Part shown: positions 41,431-51,150 of the stretch, piece after piece | Numbering within the stretch: position 1 is the stretch's first letter | How the letters are laid out: each line of letters opens with the position of its first letter | NCBI GenBank assembly: GCA_033763795.1 | Contig: JANRJV010000013.1 | Span: 62,001 to 126,000, forward strand | Direction of reading: 5' to 3' | DNA length: 64,000 nt | From: JAEUIV01 sp033763795 | Lineage (GTDB): Bacteria > Planctomycetota > Phycisphaerae > Phycisphaerales > UBA1924 | Program-made: the position numbers and the translations under genes | The notes under the pieces: model-generated | What the model was told of the DNA's origin: nothing | Seen by the model: the letters and a program-made list of their open reading frames with translations, nothing else | The model's database searches: none

Positions 41431-43584
41431 TCAGGTCCAGTAATAGTTCTGGACGTACTCGGCGACCATGCGGTGGGTGCTGAAGCGAGCGCAGACGCTG
41501 CGCATGCTCTCGGCGGCCATTCTGACCCAGCCCTTGGGGATGCCGGCGCGGTCGCGGGTGTAGAAGAGCGGGATGACGCTCTTTTCGAGTGTGTCGTAGA
41601 TGGCGGTCGCGTCGTAGGCGTCCTGCTTGGCGCGGCTCTCGGGGAACTGCTTACCGCCCAGGGCCCAGCCGTTCTTGCGGTTGTATCCCTCGGGCCACCA
41701 TCCGTCGAGGATTGAGCAGTTGATGCCGAGGTTGAGGGGCGGCTTCATGCCGCTGGTGCCGCTGGCTTCCATGGGTCGGACGGGGTTGTTGAGCCAGACG
41801 TCGCAGCCGCTGGTGAGGATTCGGCCGACGTGAGTGTCGTAGTTCTGGACGAGGTAGACGCGGCCTCTGAAGGGGGCCTTGCGGGTGTGCTCGTAGACGA
41901 GTCTGACGAAGTCCTGGCCAGCGGTGTCCTGAGGGTGGGCCTTGCCGGCGAAGATGAACTGCACGGGCCTATCGGCGTCGCCCATGATGCGGGCGAGCCG
42001 CTTGGGGTCCTTGAAAATGAGGGGGGCGCGCTTGTAGGTGGCGAAGCGGCGTGCGAAGCCGATGGACAGGGCGTTCTCGTCGAGGGTTTCGTAGAGCTCG
42101 ACGAGCTGATCGACGTCGCCCTGGCGGGCGATGATCTCCTCGCGGAGGCGCGAGCGAAGCTCGGCGATCATCTTGCGGCGGAGGAGCTGGCGGAGATTCC
42201 ATACCTCGGCGGCGGGGATACGGTGCGCGTTCTTCCACCAGTCGTCGGCGGGGCCGGCGCCGAGCCATTTGGGCTTGAGGAAGCGGTCGTAGAAGGGGCG
42301 GGCCTCGTCGGCGATCCAGCTCTCGGGGTGCACGCCGTTGGTGACGTGCCCGATTGGCACCGCGGCGGGCTTGGCCGCGCCGTAGGTCTTCATCCACATG
42401 CGGCGAGAGGTATCGCCGTGGAGCTCGGCGACGCCGTTGCAGCGTGCGGAGAGCTTGAGGGCGAGGACGGTCATGCAGAAGGGCTCGGCGGTGTCGGCGG
42501 GATCTTCGCGGCCCAGCGCGAGGAAGTCGTGTCCGGAGAGGCCCAGCTCGTCGGGCATGTGGCCCAGGTACTTGCGGATGAGGGCGGGATCGAAGCGATC
42601 GTTGCCTTCGGGGACGGGGGTGTGCGTGGTGAAGACGGAGGTGGCGCGGACGCGTGCGACGGCCTTGGCGTACTTCTCTCCTCGGGCGACGAGCCTGCGG
42701 ACGCGTTCGAGGGGGGCGAAGGCGGCGTGGCCTTCGTTCAGGTGGGTGACGGTGGGGGAGATGCCGAGTTCGTCGAGGGCGATCAGGCCGCCCACTCCGA
42801 GGAGGATCTCCTGGCGCACGCGGTACTCGGAATCGCCGCCCTTGTAAAGGTGATGAGTGAGGGCGCGGTCGGCGTCCGAGTTTTCGGGGACGTCGGTGTC
42901 GAGGAGGTAGAGGGGGACGCGGCCCACGGTGAGGCACCAGATGCGGGCGCGGACCTTTGACGAGCCGATGGGGATGGTGATGGCGCGGCCGGTGTCATCG
43001 ACGGGGAGCAGGTCGAAGTCGCTGGTGGGATATGTGACGCGCGTGCGGCCCTCGCCCGTGAGTTCCTGGCGGTAATAGCCGTGCTTCCAGAGGACGCCCA
43101 CGGCGACGAGGGGGACGGCGAGGTCGCTGGCGCTCTTGAGATGGTCCGCGGCGAGGATGCCCAGGCCGCCGGCGTAGAGGGGGAGGCACTCGTGCAGGCC
43201 GTACTCCATGCAGAAGTAGGCGGCGAGGAGTTTCTTCTGCGCGCCCTTCGCGGTCCTGTGGAACCATCCCCTGGACTGGAGATAGGTATCGAGGTCCTTC
43301 TCGGCGCGGTCGAGGTTCGCGAGGAAGACGGGGTCCTGGGCGATGGCGTGCGCGCGGGCGTCGTCGATGCCGGCGAGGGTGGCGATGGGGTTGTGGCGTG
43401 TGGCGTGCCAGAGCGCGGGGTCCACCGATTCGAGGAGCCTGCGGGCGTGGGGGTTCCACGTCCACCAGAGGTTCCTTCCGAGGGCGTCGAGGCGGGCGTG
43501 CACGTCGGCCCACTGAGCCGGTTGAGCGGGGCCCTGCGTCCGGCGGCGGGAACTGGTCGAATCGCTTGAAGAAGAACGCGGCAT
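41431..43584 (-). CDS. glgP: Alpha-glucan (glycogen) phosphorylase, GlgP type
   Basis: Releases glucose-1-phosphate from alpha-1,4-glucans with pyridoxal phosphate. The 717-residue protein is of the shorter Thermotoga/archaeal-type phosphorylase. It starts with a domain containing LGRNLWWTWNPHARRLLESVDPALW, then FCMEYGLHECLPLYAGGLGILAADHLKSASDLAVPLVAVG, HLNEGHAAFAPLERVR and TTHTPVPEGNDRFD. The PLP lysine lies in EASGTSGMKPPLNLG. The first 22 residues are a Ser/Arg-rich extension. Its gene is divergent from the cytochrome c biogenesis genes and alone in its direction. Glycogen breakdown is inferred from the family. Confidence 0.95.
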   Translation of the reverse strand: MPRSSSSDSTSSRRRTQGPAQPAQWADVHARLDALGRNLWWTWNPHARRLLESVDPALWHATRHNPIATLAGIDDARAHAIAQDPVFLANLDRAEKDLDTYLQSRGWFHRTAKGAQKKLLAAYFCMEYGLHECLPLYAGGLGILAADHLKSASDLAVPLVAVGVLWKHGYYRQELTGEGRTRVTYPTSDFDLLPVDDTGRAITIPIGSSKVRARIWCLTVGRVPLYLLDTDVPENSDADRALTHHLYKGGDSEYRVRQEILLGVGGLIALDELGISPTVTHLNEGHAAFAPLERVRRLVARGEKYAKAVARVRATSVFTTHTPVPEGNDRFDPALIRKYLGHMPDELGLSGHDFLALGREDPADTAEPFCMTVLALKLSARCNGVAELHGDTSRRMWMKTYGAAKPAAVPIGHVTNGVHPESWIADEARPFYDRFLKPKWLGAGPADDWWKNAHRIPAAEVWNLRQLLRRKMIAELRSRLREEIIARQGDVDQLVELYETLDENALSIGFARRFATYKRAPLIFKDPKRLARIMGDADRPVQFIFAGKAHPQDTAGQDFVRLVYEHTRKAPFRGRVYLVQNYDTHVGRILTSGCDVWLNNPVRPMEASGTSGMKPPLNLGINCSILDGWWPEGYNRKNGWALGGKQFPESRAKQDAYDATAIYDTLEKSVIPLFYTRDRAGIPKGWVRMAAESMRSVCARFSTHRMVAEYVQNYYWT

Positions 43585-43724
43585 CGGTCGGATCCTCGCG
43601 GGAAATGGTCGCCAAAAAGCGGCTGGCGCGAGTATACAGCCGCGACGCGGCGCGCAGGCTGCGCGTACGATGCCGGGCCGGGGGCGTTGGCCTTTTTCAA
43701 GCCTTGCGCGGTCCTCCCCACACG

Positions 43725-46316
43725 ATGAAACAGCCGTCTTCTACCTCAGGCCCGGCGGATCTGGCAGACTCGGTTTCGCTGTTTGCGCCGCTGCCTTCGC
43801 GCGGCATCGGGGGCCGGCTGCTCGACCTGCTGGCGAGCGTGCGCCTCGGGATCGTGACGATGATCGCGCTGTTCGTGTATTCGAGCGTTGGCTCGGCGGG
43901 GATCGTGTATCCGGACCTGGGGCCCGGGAGCTGGAACGTCCTGAACCCGGCGATCTGGCGGCACGAGATGATCCGCCAGTGGCCGATGTTCGAGCTGACG
44001 GAGTTCGAGTGGTTCCACACGCCGTTCTTCAACGGGCTGATCGCGCTGCTGTGCGTGAACATGATCGTGGCGACGCTGCGGCGGATCCGGCTGAGCGTGC
44101 TGAACCTCGGGGTGTGGATGATCCACACGGGGATCATCGTGCTGTGCGTGGGGAGCGTGGTCTATTTCGGGACGAAGTTCGAGGGCGATGCGCCCGTGAT
44201 TCGGCGCGAAGTCGTCATCGAGATCCCGGGCGTGCCCACGGCGCGGATGGCGGCGCTGCCCGGCAACGCGACGGCGGTGACGACGCCGGAGGGTGAGTAC
44301 TCGTTCGAGGTGGTGTCGGTGGACCCGAACTGGGAGCTGCGGACGGAGGGTCTGGAGGGGACGAGGGCGTTCGCGGTGACGGTGTCGGTGCGTTCTCCGG
44401 CGCAGCAGTTCATGCGGCAGTTGCTGGCGGGGTATCCGCAGCACACGGAGGACGTCATTCCCGGCAAGGGGCGCGTAGTCAAGCTGCCGGAGTTCGGCGG
44501 GCGTGCGATCATCGATGAGGCGTTGCGGCTTTCTCTGGAGGCGGCGCCGCAGCGTCATTTCTGGCTGAAGGATTCCGCGGCGGTGTACCTGCGGGCCGAG
44601 GGGGGCGCGGAGTGGGCGCAGCGGCCGATCGAGGGACTGCCGCGGTACAACGACTATGTCTCGAACGTGACGGACGTGTGGCCCACCGTTCGGCTGGAGT
44701 CGGACCCGCCGTTCCGCCCCGCGCTGCTGGACGTGGATGTGCCGGCGGTGAGGAGCGGCGAGGCGTTCGCGGACGTATCGACGCGCGTGACCGGGTTCCT
44801 GCGGTATGCGGTGATGCAGGAGGGGTTCGTGTCGGGGGGGGCGGGGATCAATCCGTACGTTGAGGTGGAGCTGGCCGCGCCCGGCGGCGCGACGGCGACG
44901 CAGCGATTGCTGGCGCTCGATCCGATGCGCCGCTCGGCGTATCAGGGGCAGCTGACGTTTGACTGGGTGAAGTCCGAGGACGAGCTGGCGGCGTTCGCGA
45001 GCACGGCGGCGCGCGAACTGATCCTGCGTGTGCCGGGCTCTTCGTTCGAGCGGACGGTGTCGTTCAGGCCCGCTGATCTGTCGGGCGAGGGGCCGCTCGA
45101 GCCGCTGGGGGACACGGGCTTCTCGTTCCGGATCCGCTCGGCGCAGGACCGTCTGCCGCTGGCGGACGGGCGGACGGTCACGCTGCTGCTGGTGGACTGG
45201 TCGGACCCGGCGGGCAAGCGGTTCACGCGGTGGGTGTTCGAGGATCCGGCGCGGAACCGCGACAACCCGGAGGCGGCGTCGGTGGAGGATCCTGTGAAGC
45301 CGATCCCGCCCGACGAGCGGGTGGAGATGGTGTACAGGCCCGGCCGACCGTCGGGGACGATCGCGCTGGTGGCGGGCCCGGCGCCGATCGGTCTGCGGAT
45401 GTTCTACGACGACGGCGCGGGCGGCCGGGTGCAGCGGGCGGTGGCGCCGGGCGACTCGGTGGACGCGGTTCCGGGAATGAAGGTGAGCGTTCGGCGGTAC
45501 ATCCCGGATGCGCAGCGGCAGGTCAAGCCGCGGATCGTGCCGCGGCATCAGCGCGACCGGGATTCGGACGCGATGCAGTCGTTCGCGCTGGTGCGGGTGG
45601 AGTTTTCGAGCGGGTCGTGGAGCGAGACGCGATGGATCCCGATGCATCGCTACAGCTTCGATACGGGCTTTGACGGCGCGAACATCCTCTCGCGTTTCGA
45701 GCCTGAGCTGGTGCGTCTGCCCGACGGCCGGGTGCTGGAGACGATCGTGGGGCGTGAGCGGCGCGAATTGCCGGTCGCGGTCGTCCTGGATGACTTCCAC
45801 CTGACGACGCACGTGGGGGGGTTCACGGGGCGTGTGTCGTCGATCCGTGACTGGAACAGCGTGTTGAAGTTCCAGACGGAGGGGGGCGGGCTGTCGGCGC
45901 CGGTAGAGATCAGCACGAACGACCCGGCGCACTACGCGGGGCTGTGGTACTTCCAGGCGTTCTGGGATGCGCCGCGGCCGGCGCGCGAGCCGGGCGACAT
46001 CGCCTCGGCGGGGCTGGCGTTCACGGGGCTGGGCATCGGGAACCGCAACGGGGTGTACACGCAGCTCATCGGCTGCTGCATCAGCGTGGCGGGGATGGTG
46101 TACGCGTTCTACATCAAGCCGATCATCCGTCGCCGCCGGAGGCTGGCGGTTCTGGCGGACATCGAGGCGGGTCGTCTGCCGCGGCGGCGCTACACGCCCC
46201 TGGAGGACACTCCCATCATGGACGACGGCGGCCCGCCGGCGATCGTGGAGCGTGAGGATCGTGCGGGGGCGGGGCGTTCCTCTGCGGAGCGCGCCGCCGG
46301 AGAGAACAGATCATGA
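43725..46316 (+). CDS. ResB-like cytochrome c biogenesis protein (System II)
   Basis: ResB/Ccs1 works with CcsA to move haem across the membrane and attach it to apocytochromes c. The 863 residues have three N-terminal membrane helices (SVRLGIVTMIALFVYSSVGSAGIVYPDLG region, FFNGLIALLCVNMIVATL, LGVWMIHTGIIVLCVGSVVYFG). A very large outer domain of about 640 residues follows, with one more helix near the end (YTQLIGCCISVAGMVYAFYIKPII). The closing YAGLWYFQAFWD region also fits ResB. ATG 43725 is chosen over the longer open frame, which is antisense of glgP. It overlaps ccsA by four bases (ATGA). Confidence 0.85.
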   Translation: MKQPSSTSGPADLADSVSLFAPLPSRGIGGRLLDLLASVRLGIVTMIALFVYSSVGSAGIVYPDLGPGSWNVLNPAIWRHEMIRQWPMFELTEFEWFHTPFFNGLIALLCVNMIVATLRRIRLSVLNLGVWMIHTGIIVLCVGSVVYFGTKFEGDAPVIRREVVIEIPGVPTARMAALPGNATAVTTPEGEYSFEVVSVDPNWELRTEGLEGTRAFAVTVSVRSPAQQFMRQLLAGYPQHTEDVIPGKGRVVKLPEFGGRAIIDEALRLSLEAAPQRHFWLKDSAAVYLRAEGGAEWAQRPIEGLPRYNDYVSNVTDVWPTVRLESDPPFRPALLDVDVPAVRSGEAFADVSTRVTGFLRYAVMQEGFVSGGAGINPYVEVELAAPGGATATQRLLALDPMRRSAYQGQLTFDWVKSEDELAAFASTAARELILRVPGSSFERTVSFRPADLSGEGPLEPLGDTGFSFRIRSAQDRLPLADGRTVTLLLVDWSDPAGKRFTRWVFEDPARNRDNPEAASVEDPVKPIPPDERVEMVYRPGRPSGTIALVAGPAPIGLRMFYDDGAGGRVQRAVAPGDSVDAVPGMKVSVRRYIPDAQRQVKPRIVPRHQRDRDSDAMQSFALVRVEFSSGSWSETRWIPMHRYSFDTGFDGANILSRFEPELVRLPDGRVLETIVGRERRELPVAVVLDDFHLTTHVGGFTGRVSSIRDWNSVLKFQTEGGGLSAPVEISTNDPAHYAGLWYFQAFWDAPRPAREPGDIASAGLAFTGLGIGNRNGVYTQLIGCCISVAGMVYAFYIKPIIRRRRRLAVLADIEAGRLPRRRYTPLEDTPIMDDGGPPAIVEREDRAGAGRSSAERAAGENRS

Positions 46317-48058
46317 ACCGGTCCGGAGTTGCGTGGTTCGTTGCGGGGGCGGCGCTGGCGCTGAGCATCGCGGCGATGATCTCGCTGGCGCTGCTGCGGG
46401 GCGGGGCTCGCGAGCTTGAGGGCGAGGATGCGGAGTTCATCCGGGCGGTGGACCTGCGGCCCCTGGACCGGGCGGCGGTGATGCACGAGGGCCGGCTGAA
46501 GTCGTACGACTCTTTCGCGCAGGAGATCCTGTCGTCGGTGAGCGGCCGGAAGCTGCCGCTGGGCCAGCCGGCGGACTTTGCGTACCTGGACATGATCATC
46601 CGTCCCGAGCGGTACGCCGAGGCGCCGATCATCTTCATCAAGAACAAGAACATGCGTGCGCAGGTGGCGGCGGCGCTGCAGCGGTCCGGCCGGTTCGACG
46701 AGGAGCGGGGCCGGCGGCTGATCGAGGACGGGCTGGCGTCGGAGCCCGATCTGCGCGATCCGGCGGTCTCGGAGCTCATGAACCGGTGGGCGCAGGACGT
46801 GGTGCGGACGGCCAAGCACGTGGACGCGGTCGAGGGGGCGCGGGCGCTGGCGCGGCGCGAGACGCTGCTGTCGCTGCTGCGGATCGTGCCTGATCCGCAG
46901 GGGCGTGCGGACCGGCCCTGGATCCCGCTGAGCGAGCTGTGGCGGACGGGGGCGACGCTGGAGGCGGCGGAGGCGCCGGCGGGCGGCCTGGACCCGGAGC
47001 TGAAGTCGGCGCTGGAGCGGACGCTGCTGGAGCTGGCGACGGGCTGGCGGGCCAAGGACGCGACGATGGTGAACGCGTCGGTGGCTCGGCTGGCGGAGCA
47101 ACTGCCTTCGGTGGCGCCGGGGATCTATCCCGAGGCGACGCGGATGGCGCTGCAGAGCTGGTACTTCCGCTCGGCGAACATGACGTGGGTGTGGCTGATC
47201 TATCTGACGAGCATGGTGCTGCTGCTCATGAGCGTCGTATACCGGTGGGAGCGGGCGCGCTGGGCGGGGATGGGGGTGTTCGGCGTGGCGTTCGCGCTGC
47301 ACACCCTGGCGCTGGGCTGGCGGTGGTACGTGTCGGGGCGGTGGCCCAACTCCAACATGTTCGAGGCGGTGACGACCTCGGTGTGGCTGGGGGCGGTGGC
47401 GGTGATCGGGCTGGAGATCGCGGCCCGGCGGACGCCCATGCGCAACCTGTTCGCGCTGGGCGGGGCGGGGGCGTCGATGTGCGCGCTGATGGCGGCGCAC
47501 TACATCCCCGAGCTGAACCCGAGCATTAACAACATGATGCCCGTGCTGCACGACCTGTGGCTCTACATCCACACGAACGTGATCATCGCGAGCTACGCGC
47601 TGATTGCGATGGCGGCGGTCACGGCGGGGCTGTACCTGGCGCACCGCGCGATGGGCGGGTCGGCGGAGTATGCGCGGGTCGGGGGGGCGGCGGCGCTGAT
47701 GGAGATTGGGGATGAACGGGGCGATCCGCTGGCGAGCGGCCGGCGCGTCAGCCTCGGGGAGGTGTTCGACGGCGCGACGATGGTGCTGATGGAGCTGTCG
47801 TTCGTGCTGCTGTGGGCGGGGATCGTGATGGGAGCGATCTGGGCGGATCACTCGTGGGGGCGGCCCTGGGGCTGGGACCCCAAGGAAGTGTTCGCGCTGA
47901 ACACGTTCATTGTGTTCCTCGTGCTCGTCCATGTGCGGCTGAAGGTGCGGGACAAGGGGCTGTGGACGGCGATCCTGGCGATCATCGGGTGCGCGGTGAT
48001 GCTGTTCAACTGGATCGTCATCAACTTCGTGATCAGCGGTCTGCACAGCTACGCGTGA
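46313..48058 (+). CDS. ccsA: CcsA-like cytochrome c assembly protein (haem handling)
   Basis: CcsA presents haem for attachment. The 581-residue protein has one N-terminal helix (VAWFVAGAALALSIAAMISLALL), a 250-residue outer helical domain, and then a CcsA core with about eight helices. The core contains the tryptophan-rich WWD-type motif SWGRPWGWDPKEVFAL and conserved histidines in RWYVSGRWPNSNMFEA / HDLWLYIHTNVIIASYA / LVHVRLKVRDKG. This long form with an outer domain differs from plain CcsA (about 320 residues). It is translationally coupled to the ResB gene by the ATGA overlap, and together they make a System II pathway. Confidence 0.9.
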   Translation: MNRSGVAWFVAGAALALSIAAMISLALLRGGARELEGEDAEFIRAVDLRPLDRAAVMHEGRLKSYDSFAQEILSSVSGRKLPLGQPADFAYLDMIIRPERYAEAPIIFIKNKNMRAQVAAALQRSGRFDEERGRRLIEDGLASEPDLRDPAVSELMNRWAQDVVRTAKHVDAVEGARALARRETLLSLLRIVPDPQGRADRPWIPLSELWRTGATLEAAEAPAGGLDPELKSALERTLLELATGWRAKDATMVNASVARLAEQLPSVAPGIYPEATRMALQSWYFRSANMTWVWLIYLTSMVLLLMSVVYRWERARWAGMGVFGVAFALHTLALGWRWYVSGRWPNSNMFEAVTTSVWLGAVAVIGLEIAARRTPMRNLFALGGAGASMCALMAAHYIPELNPSINNMMPVLHDLWLYIHTNVIIASYALIAMAAVTAGLYLAHRAMGGSAEYARVGGAAALMEIGDERGDPLASGRRVSLGEVFDGATMVLMELSFVLLWAGIVMGAIWADHSWGRPWGWDPKEVFALNTFIVFLVLVHVRLKVRDKGLWTAILAIIGCAVMLFNWIVINFVISGLHSYA

Positions 48059-48077
48059 GGACGGCGCCCGCCGGGCA

Positions 48078-48107
48078 GAAAAAAACCCCGCGCCGGACGG
48101 CACGGGG
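48078..48107 (-). terminator. Rho-independent terminator of the 48139-48792 gene
   Basis: On the minus strand CCCCG/CGGGG plus inner GCCG/CGGC arms (48086-48107) are followed by TTTTTTT. It lies 31 bases after the stop of the leftward secreted-protein gene and may also limit read-through from the ccs genes. Confidence 0.85.
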
Positions 48108-48138
48108 CTGCTCGGGATGATCGGGAACGGCCCGCGGT

Positions 48139-48792
48139 TCAGGCGCGGCGGCGGCGCAGGGCGGGGAGCGCGAGGGCCGGGGCGAGCGCGATCACGGCGG
48201 GTGCGGGGACGATGCTGACGTTGTCGGCTTCGACGCGGACGACAGTTCCGGTGCCGCTGAGCGTCTGTGGAACCGCGTAGAGAAGCTGGAGGTTGGCGAC
48301 GCTGGACATGATGGTGTTGAAGTCGCTGCCCTCGAAGCTGAGCCAGCCCGGGTAGTTCGGTGTGATGGGGATGGTCACGGTGCCCCAGGTGTTGGGCGCG
48401 ACGGTGGCGAAGTCGAGGCCGATGGCGCCGGGGAAGTTCTGTGCGAGCGCGAACCGGGCGCCGAAGCTGATCGGCTCCGGGGCGTTGTGGCGAACGCTGA
48501 AGCGCAGCGAGAGTCCCGGCGCGGTCCAGTCGCCGACGAATGCGCCGCCGCTGGCTCCGGAGGAGGCCTGGGCGCGGAGCGCGATGAGCACGCCGAAGGC
48601 GGCGTTGTTGACGTTGGTGTCGGCGAAGACGGCGCCCGTGCCGTCGGGACCGCCGGTCGAGTTCCAGGTGGCGGGGCCTGTCCAGCCGGAGTTGCCCGAG
48701 CTGAAGGTCTCGGTGAAGGGGGCGACTGCCGCGTGAGCGGCGCCCGTGACGGCGGCGAGTGAGGCCGCGGCCCAAGCAGAACGGATCAGCAT
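48139..48792 (-). CDS. Secreted protein with PEP-CTERM-like C-terminal sorting signal
   Basis: A 217-residue exported protein. The signal peptide (MLIRSAWAAASLAAVTGAAHA) precedes a beta-sandwich-like part (FTETFSSGNSGWTGPATWNSTGGPDGTG, typical of the jelly-roll opening of many surface proteins). The tail is VPAPAVIALAPALALPALRRRRA, a proline motif, hydrophobic stretch and basic end. ATG 48792 is preceded by GAGAGAAG. No function can be given. It is the third protein with this tail in the window. Confidence 0.72.
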   Translation of the reverse strand: MLIRSAWAAASLAAVTGAAHAAVAPFTETFSSGNSGWTGPATWNSTGGPDGTGAVFADTNVNNAAFGVLIALRAQASSGASGGAFVGDWTAPGLSLRFSVRHNAPEPISFGARFALAQNFPGAIGLDFATVAPNTWGTVTIPITPNYPGWLSFEGSDFNTIMSSVANLQLLYAVPQTLSGTGTVVRVEADNVSIVPAPAVIALAPALALPALRRRRA

Positions 48793-48937
48793 GTCGACTT
48801 CTCTCTCTCGAAGCGGCGGATGGCTCCGCGCTTCGCCGCCGCCGACGGCGAGCGCGCACACATGTCCGGGTTGTCCGACTGTCCGACCTGTGCGAATCGC
48901 CTGGGCGCCGCGGTTGGGGCGCGTGAGCGGTGGTGGA

Positions 48938-49789
48938 TCAGAGCGGCGGGAGGGTCCAGCTCGGGCTGTCAGCGCGAGGGGCCCAGCGTCGCATGTCCTG
49001 TGCTTCTTCCCATGAGAGCGTCTGTGCGTGTCCGTCGAGCATGGCGCCGACGGTCCTGCCCGCGAAGCGGAAGGATACGTTGCCGGTTGCGGTGGGAGGC
49101 GAGCTTTCGTTGGGTTTGGAGGTCGACCACATGCGGCGGATGAAGCTCGGTGGCGTGACTCTGTAGAAGCCGTCGATGGCGAGGCCGTTTATCGGGCTTG
49201 CGCCCGAGGCGGAGGCGAAGGCGATCAGGTCGGCGGGTCGGGCGGTGTCGGCGACGCGGGAGAGGAACCAGCCTCGGGGCCAGCGGGCTTCGGTGCGGGC
49301 GCGGATGGCGGGGCTGGAGTGGAAGGCGAAGCCTGTGCCGTCGGCGTCGCCGCTGCCGCCGACGAAGGCCTGGTTCATGCCGAAGCGTGGACCGACGGAG
49401 GCGGCGTAGTCGTAGGTTGCTCCCGCGAGCTGCTCCTGCATGAGGCGGCGGTCGCGGTAGAGCAGGTCGATCTCGTTCTCGATGAAGGGCATGAGGCGCC
49501 AGGGGTAGCGCTGGGCCTCGAGGCCCGCGAGGCGGGAGCCGCGGTCGTTGGTGGCGACGACGGTTCCCGAGGCGACCATGGACGCCGAGGCGAAGCCGGG
49601 CATCACGGCGCCGTCGTAGTCGTTCGAGTACATGGCGAGACCCGCGGCGAACTGGCGGCCGGCGGAGAGTTCGCCCGTGATGAGGACGCATTGCCGCGCC
49701 TTGCCCAGGACCGGGAGGAGGATGCCCAGGAGCACGCCGATGATCGCGACGACCACCAGGAGCTCGATGAGGGAGAACGCGCGTCTCAT
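48938..49789 (-). CDS. Type II secretion pseudopilin / prepilin-like protein
   Basis: A 283-residue protein with a class III (prepilin) signal: short basic leader then AFSLIELLVVVAIIGVLLGILLPVLGKAR, with the conserved Glu five residues after the cleavage point. The residue before the cleavage is Ala rather than the usual Gly, which may slow or alter processing. The rest is a DUF1559-like globular domain (GRQFAAGLAMYSNDYDGAVMP, near the end VGAMLDGHAQTL). Such proteins are numerous in planctomycetes and usually not part of a pilus operon. It is divergent from the dockerin-tailed gene that follows. Confidence 0.85.
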   Translation of the reverse strand: MRRAFSLIELLVVVAIIGVLLGILLPVLGKARQCVLITGELSAGRQFAAGLAMYSNDYDGAVMPGFASASMVASGTVVATNDRGSRLAGLEAQRYPWRLMPFIENEIDLLYRDRRLMQEQLAGATYDYAASVGPRFGMNQAFVGGSGDADGTGFAFHSSPAIRARTEARWPRGWFLSRVADTARPADLIAFASASGASPINGLAIDGFYRVTPPSFIRRMWSTSKPNESSPPTATGNVSFRFAGRTVGAMLDGHAQTLSWEEAQDMRRWAPRADSPSWTLPPL

Positions 49790-49909
49790 TCGTGGATATT
49801 CTTGTCTGGATTTCCGGGCGCGGGGGGCGGATTGCGGAGTTGTGGCGTTCTTTCTTGTGGGGACGGAAAGCTGGATATAGTTGAGATCGAGTCTCCAAGG
49901 ATATTTGTC

Positions 49910-50977
49910 ATGCGTTGCTGCGTCAAACCGTTGTTCGTGCTGCTGGCCGGTTCGTGGTGCGTGTCGATCGGGACCGCGGCGCCGCTGCAGGTCCAGGTGG
50001 CGACGCCGGACCTGGACCGGTGGGTGTACCCGTTCGATTCCGCGCCGGGGTTCCGCGAGTCAGCGTCGGTGTTCGGATCGATCGGGCAGGAGAACGCGTG
50101 TCCTCCTCTTTCTTTCGACCAGCGAGACGGACAGATGTTGCTGGGGTGGGATCTTCGGTCGGAGATCCCCACCGGAAGAGGGCTCTGCGGGTATCGGATT
50201 CTGGGCGTGACGGTGACGCTGACCACGGCGACGCAGAACGCGTTCCGGTATGACCCGACGTACGACGGGCGCACGTCGTACCCGGGGCCGGACACCGATC
50301 AGGGGCGGCCGATCGAGCTGTACGGGGCGGCGTTCCGCAACGGGTGGACGGTCTGTCCGCTGGACAGCGCGCCGGCGAACAACGCGTTTCCGTGCTATTT
50401 CGAGGGCACCCCCTCGCAGGCGGCGCCGCCTTTCGGCCCGGCGATTCAGTCCGGCGTCCGGCACGCGTTCGCGACGGACTACGCGGGCGGGGTGGAGCGC
50501 GATGTCTCCAACAATGTGCGCGATGGATTCGATCCCTCGCCGTTTGCGGTGGGACAGATCGCTGGGCTGGCGGCGGGGGCGCTGGTGCCGGCGGATCGAG
50601 ACGTGACGTTCGTGCTCGACGTGGTGGAGGCGGATGTGCAGGGGTACCTCCGCCGGGCGCTCAACGGCGGGCAGCTTCGACTGATGGTCACATCGCTTCA
50701 GCCCGCATCGGGGGGCACGGGGGGCTGTGCGCCGGGCTCGGGGTCGTACGCAAGCTTCTACTGCAAGGAGATCGGCCTGGAGGGTCTGGCGGCGCGGCTG
50801 AGCATCACGGTGCAACTGACGGCGCAGGGTGATACGAACGCCGACGGCGCGGTTGACTTCCAGGACATCACGGCGGTGCTGCAGAACTGGAGCGGTGGAG
50901 GGCCGAGCGGCGACGCCAACTGCGACGGCGTCGTGACGTTCGCGGACATCGCCGAGGTGCTGCGCGGGTGGAACTGA
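49910..50977 (+). CDS. Secreted protein with two dockerin-like EF-hand repeats
   Basis: A 355-residue exported protein: signal peptide (MRCCVKPLFVLLAGSWCVSIGTAA), an about 260-residue domain rich in aromatic residues and cysteines, and two dockerin-like calcium loops at the end (GDTNADGAVDFQDITAVLQNW, GDANCDGVVTFADIAEVLRGW). The central domain matches no family I know. ATG 49910 is preceded by AAGG nine bases upstream. Unlike the proteins at 27212 and 30044, its dockerin pair is not bracketed by cysteines. Confidence 0.8.
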   Translation: MRCCVKPLFVLLAGSWCVSIGTAAPLQVQVATPDLDRWVYPFDSAPGFRESASVFGSIGQENACPPLSFDQRDGQMLLGWDLRSEIPTGRGLCGYRILGVTVTLTTATQNAFRYDPTYDGRTSYPGPDTDQGRPIELYGAAFRNGWTVCPLDSAPANNAFPCYFEGTPSQAAPPFGPAIQSGVRHAFATDYAGGVERDVSNNVRDGFDPSPFAVGQIAGLAAGALVPADRDVTFVLDVVEADVQGYLRRALNGGQLRLMVTSLQPASGGTGGCAPGSGSYASFYCKEIGLEGLAARLSITVQLTAQGDTNADGAVDFQDITAVLQNWSGGGPSGDANCDGVVTFADIAEVLRGWN

Positions 50978-51054
50978 GGGGCCGGCGCGGCCGGGGCGGC
51001 GGCGCATTCCCGGGGCGAGTGGCTCGGACGCACCGGTTACCATCACTTGTTGCT

Positions 51055-51141
51055 GGTGCGGTGACTGAGCGGTTGAAAGTACTCGACTTGAAATCGAGCA
51101 GACCCGTAAGGGTCTCGGGAGTTCGAATCTCCCCCGCACCG
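51055..51141 (+). tRNA. tRNA-Ser (anticodon TGA)
   Basis: An 87-base cloverleaf with a long variable arm. The acceptor GGTGCGG pairs with CCGCACC. The anticodon arm CTCGA-CTTGAAA-TCGAG carries anticodon TGA, reading UCA and related serine codons. The variable arm GACCC-GTAA-GGGTC is long, as in class II tRNAs, and the T arm has GTTCGAATC. The discriminator base is G, typical of tRNA-Ser. CCA is not encoded. It converges on the dihydroorotate-dehydrogenase-like gene ten bases away. Confidence 0.95.
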
Positions 51142-51150
51142 CTTGTTTCG

